From Lepas anatifera (lineage: Eukaryota; Arthropoda; Thecostraca; Lepadidae), in the NCBI GenBank assembly GCA_034440635.1, contig JAOTON010001680.1, forward strand, positions 1,802,001 to 1,866,000: a stretch of DNA of 64,000 bases, read 5' to 3'. Below, one piece after another: positions 42,421 to 54,703 of this stretch. The position numbers and the translations under genes are program-made. Under the pieces are notes generated by a model, which did no database searches, was not told where the DNA came from, and was given only the letters and a program-made list of their open reading frames with translations. Within the stretch, counting starts at the first letter, position 1. The number at the start of each line of letters is the position of its first letter.

Positions 42421-43288
42421 TGGTGATAAAGGTTTCACGCCACCGCTGATGTATTTCTGAAAATTCAAGTTTAATGTCACAGAACAAAAGAGCAAGAAGC
42501 ATAATGATTTGAATGTCTTGCGGGATTCCCAGGCTGGAAGACGAGACGGGCACGTGAAGAGCCGAGTATTTTATGCATGCGAGCTCGTCAGTTCATGGAT
42601 TGTCCGTCTATGACTGATGACGGCAATTCCAGGACGCATCGACCACCTTATTTTGGTAAAAATGTTCACCATCACATCTTTGATTTCGATACAAGTTTGT
42701 AAGTTAGCCTGCCTATGGGCCCCATTGTGTGTGCCGAGTTTTTTTCGAGTCGAATAGGTTACGAAACAAAAATGGCCGAAAATTCGGGGTCAGATGTCAG
42801 GTTGCCGCACCCTTTGGTTTTTATCGTCATGATGAATTGGGTAATCTGTAGAAAGTTGTACGTTGTTGGGAACTTTCTGAATGGGGCTATCAAGGAAAAT
42901 AATTATGTTTGACCTCAGGTCAATTTTCGACCTGATGACCCTTAGGCCTAGCCTTCGAAGTAGAGCCTCTATAACGATGAAAAGCTGCTATAAATGTGCA
43001 GTGCTAAGGCAGACGGGAAAGCCGCTGCGGTATCAGGATTGTGCACCGGGCAATCAGAAAAAAACAGGAGCTTCGGTGACATTTTTCAGTATAAAGCCCG
43101 AAGGGATGTACCGTACACTGTTCGTGATCCCAACAGCAAGAATACACTGGGTCTTGTACCAAAAAATTGGAAAATTGGAGAACAATATCCGAGCAGTCCG
43201 TCTTCCTATGCAGGTACCGAATCTCTCAAGTATTTGTAAAACTCTATTTGCGCTGCAGCAATGATTTGGTGTTTAATCAGTTCAGATA
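42421..43288. other. No assignable content
   Basis: The 127-codon frame at 42,881-43,264 and an overlapping 81-codon frame lie here. I recognise no domain in either, and they overlap AGGTCA phrases (42,908-42,935) typical of the transposon families. Confidence 0.4.
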
Positions 43289-43360
43289 TTAACACGCGCA
43301 TTGACGGGGGCGGGTACCCACCCCTCTCGGGTTTTTAAGAAAGTAACGAGGATGAGGGTT
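43289..43360 (+). mobile_element. Left end of a TTAA MITE (family 4-like)
   Basis: TTAACACGCGCATTGACGGG continues 'ggcgggtaccc' and 'ctcgggttttt', closely matching 8,688-8,735. No matching right end is visible, so it is a truncated copy. Confidence 0.65.
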
Positions 43361-43892
43361 GGTTTCCTCTCTTCAATCGAGAGACCAAAAGGTAATAACT
43401 CTGGTGGAAGTATGCCACCTCTTTGCCCCCAGAAAGCTGTGCGTGCACCACGAGTATGCCAGTCCATTAGTATGGTACACATAAAAGTGAACAAAGCTTC
43501 GCCAAGGCCATAGGAGGACTGGTTCGTCGCTGGGAGTACTGTGTGAAAAAGCGGCGAGGTTATGTTGAAGAATGAGTTGTCAATAGTTTAGATGACACAA
43601 TAAACACTCGCGCTGTAGAGCTCCGTGACTTACTTTTTGACTGTACTGGTAATTATAGTTTTTAGATGCTGCAGCTACTTTGTCTATTGGCGCCCATACC
43701 ACAAGAATAGTTCTCCCACAGGGTGGAAGCTATATCTGACTGGTGGATATATCATTTTTTCACTGTCACTTATCCTATATTTTTACAAAATATTTCATGC
43801 TGTAGGAGTATGTTTCCTAGGTATACCCTCAGTGCCTAGCCAAATGAAACTTTGAAATTACCTACAGGGTTAGGATATAGGTTTCTATCTCT
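43361..43892. other. No assignable content
   Basis: Noncoding. A 76-codon hydrophobic frame (43,625-43,855) has possible membrane segments but no recognised family. Confidence 0.4.
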
Positions 43893-44225
43893 GGACATTG
43901 GCGGACGCAGGGGAGGGGGCATTCCGGCCATGCCCACCCCCCAAAGCGCTGGAAGGGGGCCAAACTATCTTTTGGCCCTCAATGGCAGGATACATTTTTG
44001 AAAAAGGTGTTTACGCTACGTCCGTCGAGCAATTAAATAGACGCTCCCACCCCCCCCCCACCCCCCCACCAAGGAGAGCAATCATGTACTTGGAGAGGTA
44101 GCTTATACTAGGTCTGTCGAGGATCCAAATTGCAGGTCCCACCCACCCCCTTCTCCCCCACTCCCAGGAGGAGCGGCAGGCATGGGTTTGGCCCCCCAAA
44201 CTCGGGTCTGCGTCCGCCCCTGTCC
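43893..44225. mobile_element. MITE with GGCGGACGCAG ends, 333 bp
   Basis: The left end is GGACATTGGCGGACGCAGGG and the right end is its inverted partner CTGCGTCCGCCCCTGTCC. The interior has C- and G-rich runs and the directly repeated 'gctacgtccgtcgag' / 'ctaggtctgtcgag' phrases. No coding sequence. It belongs to the broad GGCGGA-ended class common in animal genomes. Confidence 0.65.
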
Positions 44226-45471
44226 GCTTTAGTTTAGTGCCTTTTCACCATCCAACACGGAACAAAGCAGCACGCGCTTCCCTCGTTTGGTATAATATCT
44301 GGTTTTACTTCGGCAGCGTTCTCGTTACTTCACATTCACTATAACTCGTCCAACGGTTAATATTTAGTTTTATATACCTACGTCTCTCTCCTCTGCCTCT
44401 GTCGGTTACCATCGGGCCGGGCCCCACTCCTTTTTGCTCAGCAGAAGCCCTTCTCGTGACTCTCCTGACTTCAGCGAACTCGGCCGCCGGCTAGCCAGTG
44501 CTGACTCTGCCGCTGTCTCGCCTGTACCAAAGTGTACGGGATGGTGGCGCAGGTAATCAAGCCAATGTAGGGCAAAATATGGCTAGTAATGCTGTAAAAA
44601 GATCATCTTAATAAATCGTTTGGTTAATAGCTTAAGCTCTATCATTCTCAGGGAGAAATTTCCGCAGAATTTCGCGCTATACAGGTGAACGCGCCTCCAC
44701 CAATCAGCAGCCGGCATCCGCTGGATGCCGATTGCCCGCGGGGCACACAGGTTAGAAAGGTCACGCCGCTGGGCGCCGCTGGCGCTGAGTTCAAGGCTCG
44801 GTGGGGAGGGGTCTCGTGGCGGATTATAAAACGTACCCGTGTGGTGTTTGGAATGGTGGCCGTTGTGCCTGCTGTTGGACTGAGGGAGGACAGATGTATG
44901 TAGGAGGCATTCTGTGCACATGGGTGGCTGTATGGGTTAGATGTTTGTGCAGTGTGCGGCGTCGATATCACCGGAAAACATGAGCATGAGTTGATTAAAT
45001 GAGTTTGGTATGTGAATACGCTTGGCGGGTAAAATTGCAGGCACCGGCTTAAAATATTTTGTGTTTTTCGGCATTAGGGTAAATGATGCAGCTTTTCATT
45101 TTTTTCATTGATTAACACTTATTGGCAATACAATACACACGGTACATGTGACATACACGAATAGCTGAATTTTCATGTGTGTGCAACACTAGAAGTTTAA
45201 ACTGATAAAATGGCTTTTTGAGGCGGAGGGATAAGCAGCTCTGACCGTTCAAATAAGGAGGGTCCAAGGCAAATCACAGGATGCACGAGGCAATTGATTG
45301 GATAGGTATGTATATTTTAATGGCATTAACATCACTGTATTCCTTTAGCATGGGCCGCTTTCCTGTCACATTCTTTTGATGCCGCCGCCACCCGGCCTAC
45401 AGACAGCCAGAAATCACTGTGCACTGTCGTCTAACCATGGTTGTCCGACTTTCTGTTTTGAATGGAAGAGG
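44226..45471. other. Unassigned; GC-rich patch at 44,400-44,850 with a TATA-like site
   Basis: A GATTATAAAACG at about 44,820 sits at the edge of a GC-rich patch. No gene follows that I can recognise, and frames are open on both strands. Evidence for a promoter is weak. Confidence 0.35.
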
Positions 45472-45650
45472 GTAAGGTGCTTCTAGCGCCGTTTTAATTT
45501 TCCGTATCACCTCCGGTTCCCGAGATCGGAAAATATAGAATACACCCCCAGGCGGTGGTGTGTATGAAAAGAGCCCAGGTGGTGCCCGGTTAGTGGGCAG
45601 TATCATATAAGGGTGTGAATTTATATCCCTTTGGTGCCCGGGCATGCAAT
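45472..45650 (+). repeat. Interspersed repeat family 6, copy 2
   Basis: GGTAAGGTGCTTCTAGCGCC, then 'ccgtatcacctccggttcccgagatcgg', 'acacccccaggcggtggtgtgta' and 'aaaagagcccagg' are the clearest version of the family also seen at 4,106-4,235 and, reversed, 49,795-49,930. Confidence 0.6.
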
Positions 45651-45667
45651 GAAATATTCATTTAGCG

Positions 45668-46118
45668 TTAAAGGGAATGTGGCACCTTGGTCGAATCCTG
45701 AATTTAGTGTAATTAGGCGTACTTTTAGTAAAAATAATGAAACCACTCATGATTTCTCTGAAAAATGTACAATAAGCTCAATATTTGGTTTTTAAAAATA
45801 CTCCTCCAGTAAAAGAAATAAATATCAGACTGTGGATGATGTCACGATCTGGCAACCACTACCATACTTGAAACGCTTAAGGGCTTCGATTGGCTGATGC
45901 TCATCGTGACGTCAGCATATGTCGTCACACCAGTAGCTCACAACAGTAGCCGCCTGCGACGGGGCTGAGGGGGCTGGTGTCGGTAGGTTTTAGCTTTTTT
46001 CTACAGAAATATCGAGTTCCAAGTCAAATGAAATATGGAGTACCGGGTTTTCCGACCTGCTTTACAACTTGGTTATCTCAGTTAAAATCACGTTGTGAAG
46101 GTGCCACATTCCCTTTAA
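45668..46118 (-). mobile_element. TTAA-flanked MITE, family 1, copy 4
   Basis: It starts TTAAAGGGAATGTGGCACCTT and ends GGTGCCACATTCCCTTTAA, with TTAA at both edges. It is the reverse orientation of copy 1. The CRE octamer TGACGTCA is intact at 45,907-45,914. Confidence 0.85.
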
Positions 46119-48549
46119 ATGTCCTTTGAATTTTGTTGTTAATCATTTTCAGAATTCAAAAGGACTGTATGATGGCTGAAACAAAAATGAAATTATGCTT
46201 TATCATTTCATGTGGGGGCCATTTACTTTGTTTCAAATTTGGGCACCCCCAATGCTTTTTGGAAATCCACACCCCTGAATGGTCAGCATTTAGCAGTATC
46301 CAACCATCCTACGTTTGGGAAAAACTGTGAGTGTTATGTGCTCTGCCGTACTGATAACCTCAATTGATGTACTGAATCATTAAAACATTTAGTTTATACC
46401 CATATCTTCGACCTTTTCGTCAGTGCTTTCTTGGAGGTCATGTCAGGTCATAACACACGGTCAAGGTATGTTATGACGAAACAAAGTTCCACAGTAAACA
46501 AAAATATGGAGTAACCAAGAAGTGCATTCAAAAGCTCACGAAATTTAAAAGGATAACCTTGTCGTCTATATTCCGGAGTGCTTACTAGTCAGCTGCCACA
46601 ATACCAACGTCAGGACCTGCCCTGTGACCTCATTCACCAATAAAGAGGTCATAGAACCTAAACTAATTCGTACAAGTGATTAGCGGGTACGTTAAGAAGA
46701 TTTCACGTGGAAAAAGCGGCGTTTACAAATATTTCTAATTTTAAAAAGGTGCAAGAGGTCATGAGTTAAAAATTTGACCCAAGGTCAACGAGTATGTTTT
46801 TCATAGACAGCCTTATGCATAAACTTTCCATTGGTATATAACTTTCTGAGGTTTATTTGATTTGTCTTGGATATATTTAAAACGTGTTCCAATTGACCTG
46901 ACCTCTAAATTTCCGCGATCTTTCTCATGTCCAAGTTGACCTCGGACAATAGATTCTACCAAACTCAATGGGGCCTATGGGTAAGCTCAATTACAAAGTT
47001 TGAGCAAACTCCAAGGGGTGATGGTTAACAGGCTTGGTTGATCCATCCTGGAATTGCCCTGATGTTTTGAGAAACAGCTGAGAAGCCATGAAATGACGTC
47101 ATTCTACAATCCGTCGGAAATGGCTCCCATGCCGAGTTTGACGCACATGACAAGAACAGTTGATCATCATCAATACTCTCCGATATTTGAGCCAACAGAA
47201 AAAGAAAATATTCGGTTTAAATACACCTGCTTTTAGACGCTCCATTTCTCTAACTGTTAACAATGCTGTGGGTTAAATATCACCCACGTTGCCAATTGTC
47301 GATGTCTGACATCTGCATTGGCAGGCAACGGATGACCGGGAACCCCGATCTAACTATGCTTAATGGCAATGGCTAACCTACCACATTACCGGTAAAACTT
47401 CAGGGACATGAATTGTTGGTCAGTATTTGATCGCCGTCAAGTTTTGCATTCGTCAAGTTTTGTCCGACACTCTCTGGCTTTCCCTGCGAACAGATAAAAG
47501 TAGACGCAAGCTTCTCTCGCAGGCCTTTAACTTATGAAGTAGGGGGCTTCAAGCCCTTTAGTCCTTCGATTAAGTACCCCTAGTCCTTCAATCAAGTGCC
47601 CTAGCCCAGCATGCTCCCCAGTTAAAGTGCCCTTCCGATGAGACTTAAAATCAGCCACAATGCAGCGAAATTCGTATCTGACAAAGTCGTCTCACATTAA
47701 ATGTTTTCTGAACCCAAGGTGTCCCCTAATATCACCTAAGGCGTAAAGAACTCGCGCTCCCCCTCCCCAAATGGTACTTAGGTACCATCGGCTGCCGGAG
47801 TGCCCCCTGTTCTCCACTTTGTTTGTCTTGCCTGCTCTCTCTTTTATTTCCTGTCACTTTCGGTCCGTTTACCCCACTGGTCTTTTCTCCCGTGTTGTGT
47901 GTCTGCACTGAACTCCCTCTATCATGCCGTGCCCTCCCCCATCTGTCCTGAAATCCCTCTCATCTACCCTGTCTTCGCCTTCGTGCACTCTGTCTTCCTT
48001 CGTCGGCCCTGAAACACTGCTTATATGCCAAGCCCACATCGTTTTTCATATGCATTCAGGTGATTTTCTCCATGCGTGAAGACTTCTCCAAACATGTGTC
48101 ACCAAAAACGCGTAGTGAAGCGAAAACAGCAATCTCTGCGGGCGTTCCGCTAATGTGTCAAAGCTACCACCAACGAACATACATGTGCCAAAGCTACCAC
48201 CTACGTATCCTTCACCTTTGGCTGCAGGTCTAAGCTCCCAGTTCAGCGCAAAATCAGCGTTAGCGGGTGCCTGTAGCTCAGCCAGCGAGCAGCCCAGTGC
48301 AGCGAAGCTAGTTTCGGGTTAACTGGTTTTGGGATGCATCATAGAGCGCCTCCAAGCGTTCTTGGCACACTGAAGCTTCCGAAGCTGGGAGCGCCCGGCT
48401 CTGGGTGACGTAGTCGGCTAGCGGCGCTCAATTCAACTTGTGATAGGGTTTTTAAAGGGTTGTGTTACCGTGTCGGTGCTCACACATTCAAAACCCCCAA
48501 CCCCCCTGCCCACCCCCGCTACCCTTGACCGAGAAGATATCCAGCCTTT
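46119..48549. other. Unassigned; eroded AGGTCA-rich stretch at 46,400-46,960
   Basis: From 46,400 to 46,960 GGTCA/TGACC phrases are frequent, suggesting an eroded family 2-4 relative without identifiable ends. The rest, including pyrimidine-rich 47,800-48,010, shows no gene or repeat I can name. Confidence 0.4.
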
Positions 48550-48690
48550 TCTGCAGTGTCGCGGGTTCGAGCCCATCCAGAGACAGGATTTGGCGCCTTG
48601 CCCTTGCCCACGCATAGTTTACTCCTTTCTCCCTGCCCCTCCGCCCTTTCGGCGCTGTAAAACCTTGCAGCCGGAGCGCCTTAAAACCAA
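48550..48690 (+). repeat. tRNA-derived SINE, family II, copy 3 (5'-truncated)
   Basis: The B box GCGGGTTCGAGCCC (48,561-48,574) is followed by 'atccagagacaggatttggcgcc' and 'gcagccggagcgccttaaaaccaa', ending directly in a TA microsatellite. The A-box half is missing or degenerate. Confidence 0.65.
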
Positions 48691-48691
48691 G

Positions 48692-48745
<54 letters not shown>

Positions 48746-49067
48746 AAGGTAGTTTAATGAAACGAGAACCTGATTTTAAGAAGAGTTGACTTTATAATTT
48801 TTTTAAAAAGAAAGAATTTGTTATTTTAAATTTTTTTTTTTTTTTATTTATTAGATAATTTTTTTATATATTGTTTTAGTTTATTTTTTTGTTTTATTGT
48901 TTTTAAATGTTTTTTGTTTATGCAAATTAATATTTTTTTAATTTATATTTTAAAGTATTTAAAATTTTTATTATATTTTAAGTGAAATAAAGTGATATTA
49001 ATTAAGAGAAAAAGAATATAGAAACTGTTTAAAACTAAAGGTATAAAAAAAAATAAATAAAAAAATA

Positions 49068-49122
<55 letters not shown>
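48691..49122. repeat. AT-rich block bounded by two (TA)n microsatellites
   Basis: Pure TA runs at about 48,691-48,741 and 49,072-49,121 enclose about 330 bp of almost pure A/T sequence with long T and A runs. The block lies between a + strand SINE tail and a minus strand tRNA-like element, so it may be the expanded tail DNA of two converging retroposons. Confidence 0.8.
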
Positions 49123-49124
<2 letters not shown>

Positions 49125-49184
49125 TCTATTTATTTGTCTATTTATATTGACTGTTATATTTTGGCCGCCTTGGAAAATTGCTCC

Positions 49185-49262
49185 TAAGCTGGGATTCGAA
49201 CCCAGATTTCCTGCCCGGCATCCTAAAAACATATGTTGTTATACCACGATGCATTTGCAAGT
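49185..49262 (-). repeat. tRNA-like element, probably a SINE head
   Basis: On the minus strand CTGGGTTCGAATCCCAG forms a perfect T-arm (five-base-pair stem and TTCGAAT loop), preceded by a D-arm-like GTGGTATAAC. The anticodon arm cannot be folded convincingly and the acceptor ends do not pair well. A degenerate tRNA gene is the alternative. Confidence 0.45.
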
Positions 49263-49794
49263 TCTATGGTAACGTATGTGTGAGTTGATGTTATTCTAGT
49301 AATAATTTAGCAATTAAAATGTAAATACTCTAAGGTCTCGATGTGTTAAGCGGAGCCTGGCGGGACCTACACTGAGTGTATCGTGGCGTCAGGACTGTTT
49401 CCCGGCGGACTGGAAGTGACGGCCGGAGATGGACGTCGACAGTATTTACTGCAACAGTCACAGTCGGCTGTTTACTTCGTGGGCGGAGCTGCTGAGTGGC
49501 CCGCTGGCGCAGCTCAGCTTATTGGCCTGGTGTCACGAGCCTGCGAAGTGAACGCAGTCGTGACATGTCCTCGCGCGGGTGTAGTTAAATGTCAGCCCAG
49601 CAGACTTCCGTTTGAGCGGGGTTGCTTTCTCTTTGACCTAAAGCACTTGATGCACGCTACACTACTGTCGACGTTTTTGTGATTTTTTCTTGAATTCTAA
49701 CCAAACCAAAATTGCCCAAGCGATTTGCCCAAGCGGAAAATTATTCGATGATACTAAATATTTATCGGAAAAGCAAAACGAATATCCACAGCCC
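49263..49794. other. No assignable content
   Basis: A 99-codon + frame at 49,383-49,682 lies in GC-richer DNA; no domain recognised. Nothing else. Confidence 0.4.
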
Positions 49795-49930
49795 ATCAAA
49801 GCGGCCTTCCCCACAACCCTTGGCTGTTTTTGTACACACCACCGCCTGGGGGAGGGGGTCCGAGCGCTCCCCCTACGAGCTCGGGAACTGAAAGTGATAC
49901 GGAAAAAATGAAACTGCGCTGAAAGTGTCT
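49795..49930 (-). repeat. Interspersed repeat family 6, copy 3
   Basis: Read in reverse it has 'ttttccgtatcactttcagttcccgagctcg', 'ccccctcccccaggcggtggtgtgta' and 'caaaaacagcca', matching the order of copies 1 and 2. Confidence 0.6.
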
Positions 49931-51136
49931 TACTGACTTCCATTCTGGAGCAGAGTTTGGACCATATCTATTGACCTGTGACGTCACATTGGCCCAAAAC
50001 TGGTCAAATTTAGACATTTTTAAAATCCCGTACAACTCGGGAAGCATGAAACCTAAAGCAACATAAAACGCACCCATGTGTTTGTCTTGACCCAATGATT
50101 TAAGTGATGTGCGATATGACCGTGACCTTAACTAAATGTCAAATAATGACCTTTGAAGGTCATTTCAGCAGGAAGAAAATATCCCGCTACTGTTTGTTTT
50201 TTTGTGTGTAAAATCTGTCTCCATTGCCTATTTTACCTGATAAAGAGCTTGTAAAGGCGGGAGGCCGTGAAGTGAAGAATTCCATGGTCAATTGTGGTGC
50301 GTTATCACTCCTATATGGCGAGACATGCTGTTGTTGTGCCCTGTGGCACTCCGGGGCCGTGAACCGTCGGTATTGACCGGTCATGATTCTGGTCGGACAG
50401 CGATAAAATCGGCTGGGCCGGGCCTCCACGGTGCGGCCTGCCGGCTGGTCACCCGCCGAGAGTGCTGGTCCAACCCCAGTCATTGATTTTGAAGCCTTTT
50501 TGGGACGCCTAACGGACGACCGCCCGCCCATCGTATGGCTCGAATGTGGTGCTGGCATTTATTGACGGATACAGTTGTGTACAGCTCGGTTCAGATTGTC
50601 TCCATGTATCTATGACACGAGTATGTCACGAGAGCCAAGCACCCAAGCTATGCAAAATAGGTGATTAAGGTTTTAAAGCTACGAAATAATTTTTCAAACC
50701 ATGTTTTATTTCTCTAACGTTCTAACAATACATCAACAAATGTGTATTTATCTTCTGTAAATGCATTGTATATCTTTACCCACGTGATACTTGTTTTAAT
50801 TAGTACGTCACTTGTCAACCTATTGCGCTTTCAACCTTGTATTGATTTCGTTTTAATGCATGGTGTATCAATATTCACGTAATAATTTTGTAATTAATAC
50901 GTCACTCATTCAACAGAAGCGGGACACCACGGTCAACGTATTGCGCTATAATTGAATGTTGTGCCAAAGTATTACTGCAGCACACTTCTAATACAGTATC
51001 AGTATTTCAAACTGAACTGATTTCTCCTTTGCAAACACCCCAAAAAGCTGCAGTTGTATGAAGGTAATGACCTTTTTTCCTTGCACGGCCTTTTTCAAAG
51101 GAGAATGCAATTTTAAACGAAGGCACACGCGACAAT
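49931..51136. other. No assignable content
   Basis: Noncoding DNA with AGGTCA phrases near 50,120-50,165. No gene recognised; the 123-codon minus frame at 50,187-50,558 has no known domain. Confidence 0.45.
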
Positions 51137-52004
51137 TTAACACGTGCACCGGAGGGAGGGGGGGACTAGGAGGCCCCCACCTTTTTCTGCGGTGGCTGGA
51201 GAACTTCGCGTAGAAGAAACACGATACTTGGCCACATTTGAGAGATGTTAAAGGCGCGTCGATTGGTGAAATAATTTTGAAAATCATTCAATTGTTTTTT
51301 TACTTATATGCTTTCAAAATCATACCTGCATTTTTTAAATCGCCACAATCGTGCGGTCAGATCAGTTAGCTTGCATTGGAGACCGAGTGGGGACGTCATA
51401 ACGCCACATAACCGGGATGATATGCCAAGGTCACCTCACATTAAGGTCAAGTTCACAGGTCAAGGTCATATCAGCATTTTTAAGGTCATTGACCCGAGTG
51501 CTTCCGGTCAAATGACCTTACCCCGGTCTGACATATGTTATGCTATGACGTCATAGCTAAGGTACCTCAATGTAAATGTCAAGGTCAAATGCCTAGGTCA
51601 AAGGTCTTAAAGGTCAATCCTCATTTCCTGTCAAACAGTTGCTATAGTGCTAGTCATAGTGTACATTATAGGTAGCATACCATATTTTGACCTCATAGGT
51701 CAATGACCTTGAATGACATTGACCCCTGAATTGTAGGAAATATTCTTTGCAACCTGCCCTCTATGACCCTAGTCCGTCTCTAGCTTATTCTCATCGTTTT
51801 CCCGTATGATCACGGTATTTCCGGATAGGTCCCAGCATGGCCAATATTTGACCTTTATGGCCTTGTTTGACCTTGAAGATAGATGTTGACTTAAGTACTG
51901 ACGTCTTTCTACGCTTCTTATTTTCCGAAATCTTAGGGGGCCTTTCTGCCCCTCCCCCCTCCAGAGCGTGTTAGTGTCAAACCCCTCTCCAATGTGGGTG
52001 TTAA
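51137..52004 (-). mobile_element. TTAA-flanked MITE, family 3, copy 4
   Basis: It begins TTAACACGTGCACCGGAGGG and ends CCCCTCTCCAATGTGGGTGTTAA, with TTAA exact at both edges. AGGTCA/TGACCT phrases are dense, and a CRE octamer occurs at 51,546-51,553. It follows copies 1-3 in reverse, including 'gttgctatagtgctag' and 'gaccgagtggggacgtcataacgcc'. Confidence 0.8.
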
Positions 52005-52394
52005 GGGTCATTTTCGAAAAGAAAAAGAGCCAGAGATTGCAGATGCAGTGGCCAAAAATATATATTGCGCTTTGGTTGCCGGCACAACACGTCCAACCTA
52101 GGTCAAGTTTTCAAATGAAGGGATTACTTTGCGTTTCGATGACGGCAGAAAATGGCAGCTCGTGACCAGGACTGGAGTCTAATCGAAAATAGTGACGCAA
52201 AATGTTTGAATTGTCGGAAAAAGCAACAGTCACTGTCGGCGACGGTAAGGTACAAAGTAAACAGTTTGTAAACATTTAGTGACACGAGGCGCCTTAAAAG
52301 CGTGGGTGAAAGAGGTTGTTTTAAAAGAGGCATGCGCCCGCTTAAAACATGTAACCTGAGTTGGTATCCAGTGTACCTACACTTCTTACTTGTG
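52005..52394. other. No assignable content
   Basis: Noncoding; nothing recognised. Confidence 0.5.
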
Positions 52395-52640
52395 CGTCAT
52401 AACACCTTTGATGCGTTACTGTTTGACAAAGGAGTACAACGGAGCACTCGTCCAGTGCTAGCCTTTTGCTTTCTGGTGCACCATAAAACCTTTGGAGCCG
52501 TACTGTTCGCCTATGACGTATGCACAACGTAGCACTGTTCCAGTACTGACCTGGGCCCTTTAACAGTATATTATTATACATTTGATGCGTTAATGCTCGC
52601 TCAAGAGGTGTAACGTAGCACTGTTCCAATGTTGACCTGT
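52395..52640. repeat. About 84-90 bp tandem repeat, 3 copies
   Basis: Units start near TTTGATGCGTTAC (52,407), TTTGGAGCCGTAC (52,491) and TTTGATGCGTTAA (52,581). Each ends with GTAGCACTGTTCCAGTACTGACC or a close variant. The third copy abuts the 3' end of a LINE. Confidence 0.75.
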
Positions 52641-52647
52641 TTTTCTG

Positions 52648-53800
52648 TATTTTGTATTTGTATTTATTCAGTATATATGAGCAACAGGATTATCCACTTA
52701 CAGCTCAAGTCAATGGATAAAAATACGTGAATATTTACAGGAGATGATGAACTGATAGTCACATATACAGTTACAACCGCAGAAACGTTAAATTCAAATA
52801 AACATGTAAATATTAAAAGAAAAACATGATGCTATAAAACAGTGAAATCCTAAACCATGGGTTCACTAAAACGGATGATCCCTAAGATATTTAATGACGG
52901 AGGATTTAAACGATGAGAAACTAGAGATAAAGGGTCGATGGTAGGATACGTGCTGACATGATGATTAAAAGCGCGAACTGCACGGATGAACAATCCACAT
53001 CTCACGGTTTCTACTCTCCCAAAAGGAATGTGTAGCGGCTGGTTTGTCCTCCTGGTCCGACGCTGAGGCACATGCAACGGTAGGTGCCCAGCGAAGGCGG
53101 AGTCCGTTCTGTGGATGATAATTTTGTAGACGAACAGAATGTCGCTTTTAGTCGCCTTTTGAAAGTGAAGTAATTTTGAAACTACCAAGTAGATCATTGT
53201 AGGAGAGTGATAAATTTTGTTGAGGCACGGAGTGTGGGCAGCCAACCACATCAGAAATTTGTGTTGAATTTTTCCAGTCGATCTAAGTGCGTTTTCGGCT
53301 CCACCCCAGATTACGCTACCGTATTCTAAGATGGAGCGAACGTTGCCAAGAAGGCTGCAAGAATAGGAGCAGGTTTCAGTCGTCCCGCCGTTCGGCTGTC
53401 TGAGGAGCGCATGAGCAAACCTAGCATCTATTCGCTTTGCTGACGGTATGGTTGATATGAGCCTGAAACGTCAATTTTGTGTTAGCAACGCCTAGGTCTC
53501 GAATTTCTTGACATGTTCCAGGTCGTTGTTACGAATTTTGTACCTAGCCAGAATTGTTTTTTTTTTTGTTCAGGGTGATCCTAAATGATTGACATTTGGT
53601 GGGATTTAGCTTTAATTTCGGTTTCTGACCACTGAATGAGGTGGTCCAGGTTTTCTGAGAAATTCTGCATCTCTTGTGCAGGTAATTTGTTGAAAGCTTA
53701 CATCGTCAGCGAACATCAAAATTTGGGTTTGGATGGTGTCGGGGAGATCATTTAGGAGAGCACGAACAGTAGAGGTGATAACAAACTGCCTTCCGGAGTT
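52648..53800 (-). pseudogene. 5'-truncated, decayed LINE: RT C-terminal part and 3' end
   Basis: On the minus strand, from 53,800 downward, GTPEGSLLSPLLFVLS (motif B) is followed after a frameshift by LNDLPDTIQTQILMFADDV (motif C at about 53,700-53,714). Further down come 'sLLGNVRSILEYGSVIWGGAEN' pieces (about 53,285-53,360) and a 133-codon open C-terminal stretch (52,850-53,251), which includes RRTRRTNQPLHIPFGRVETVR and FIRAVRAFNHH. This order is typical of jockey/CR1-like LINEs. The 3' end is CTGTTGCTCATATATACTGA plus an AATACAAATAC-type tail. Stops and frame changes make it inactive, and the endonuclease and front of RT are missing. Confidence 0.8.
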
Positions 53801-54703
53801 CCTTTTTTATTTCTATATGTTTTTTATTTGGGCTTGTCTATGTTCATTCTTTTTTATTTTTTTGGTTCATTATTTGTTTTGTTTTTAGGTTCTTTTTCTT
53901 TTTTTTTTTCCTCGGTTTTCTTGGTTTTTATTTTCCTTTTAATACTTTTTTTTTTTTTGAGTTTTTCTGCTACAATCACGAATTGGCTCTAAAGAAATAC
54001 AAGTTATGCAATCACATTTGCAATCACATGTTCTTCCAAAAATATATTTTATGTTTAGGTAATTTCATGATGAACTTTTGCATCACGAGAATGACCTGAC
54101 TGGTCCATCAATATATATTGGTATTCCACCCGACATTGCACACCAAATTGCCACATAGGGCATGTTCTGTATGTATGTATGTACCTACATACTTGCAAAC
54201 ACCTTTGTGTTTTTTATCTTTTTCATTATGAAATATCGCTGGTGGATGCTGAAGGTGGGGGGGGTACAAATTACCCGCTCTTCAAAAAAAACTTAAAATT
54301 TCTGTAAATACTGTATTTTCACAACTTTTTCCTTGTTTCTTTCACACGCCACCAGTCTAGATCCGCCACTGTACATATACGTCCTGTGTTGAACAAATAA
54401 CTCCACGTGCTTCGAAAAATACGCAGTACAAAATGTTTAAAATACATTCATATGGCTAGTCCGGGGTCACACAGCAGCATAAAACTAAACCAAATGTATA
54501 AAAGTAGAATGAACACTGCAACTGACATGCCCAAAAGTGGTATAAGATAAAAATAAATGCTGAAATTTACGGGGCGAACGTGGTTAAAATCGGTTGACTT
54601 TGCCACGTTTTTTTCTGCAGCCCCACGCCGGGGTTCAGACATTGGCGTGCAATGGCTTTGAACTGGTGACTGGAAGTGCTCTCAGGACGGAATATATCAG
54701 GGG
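53801..54703. other. T-rich low-complexity DNA, then unassigned
   Basis: 53,815-53,965 is T-rich with TTTTTATT/TTGGTTTT runs. A TGTATGTATG run lies at 54,169-54,183. Near 54,242-54,372 an eroded CAGTGGCGGATC-ended MITE may be present (right end TAGATCCGCCACTG). No gene seen. Confidence 0.45.
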
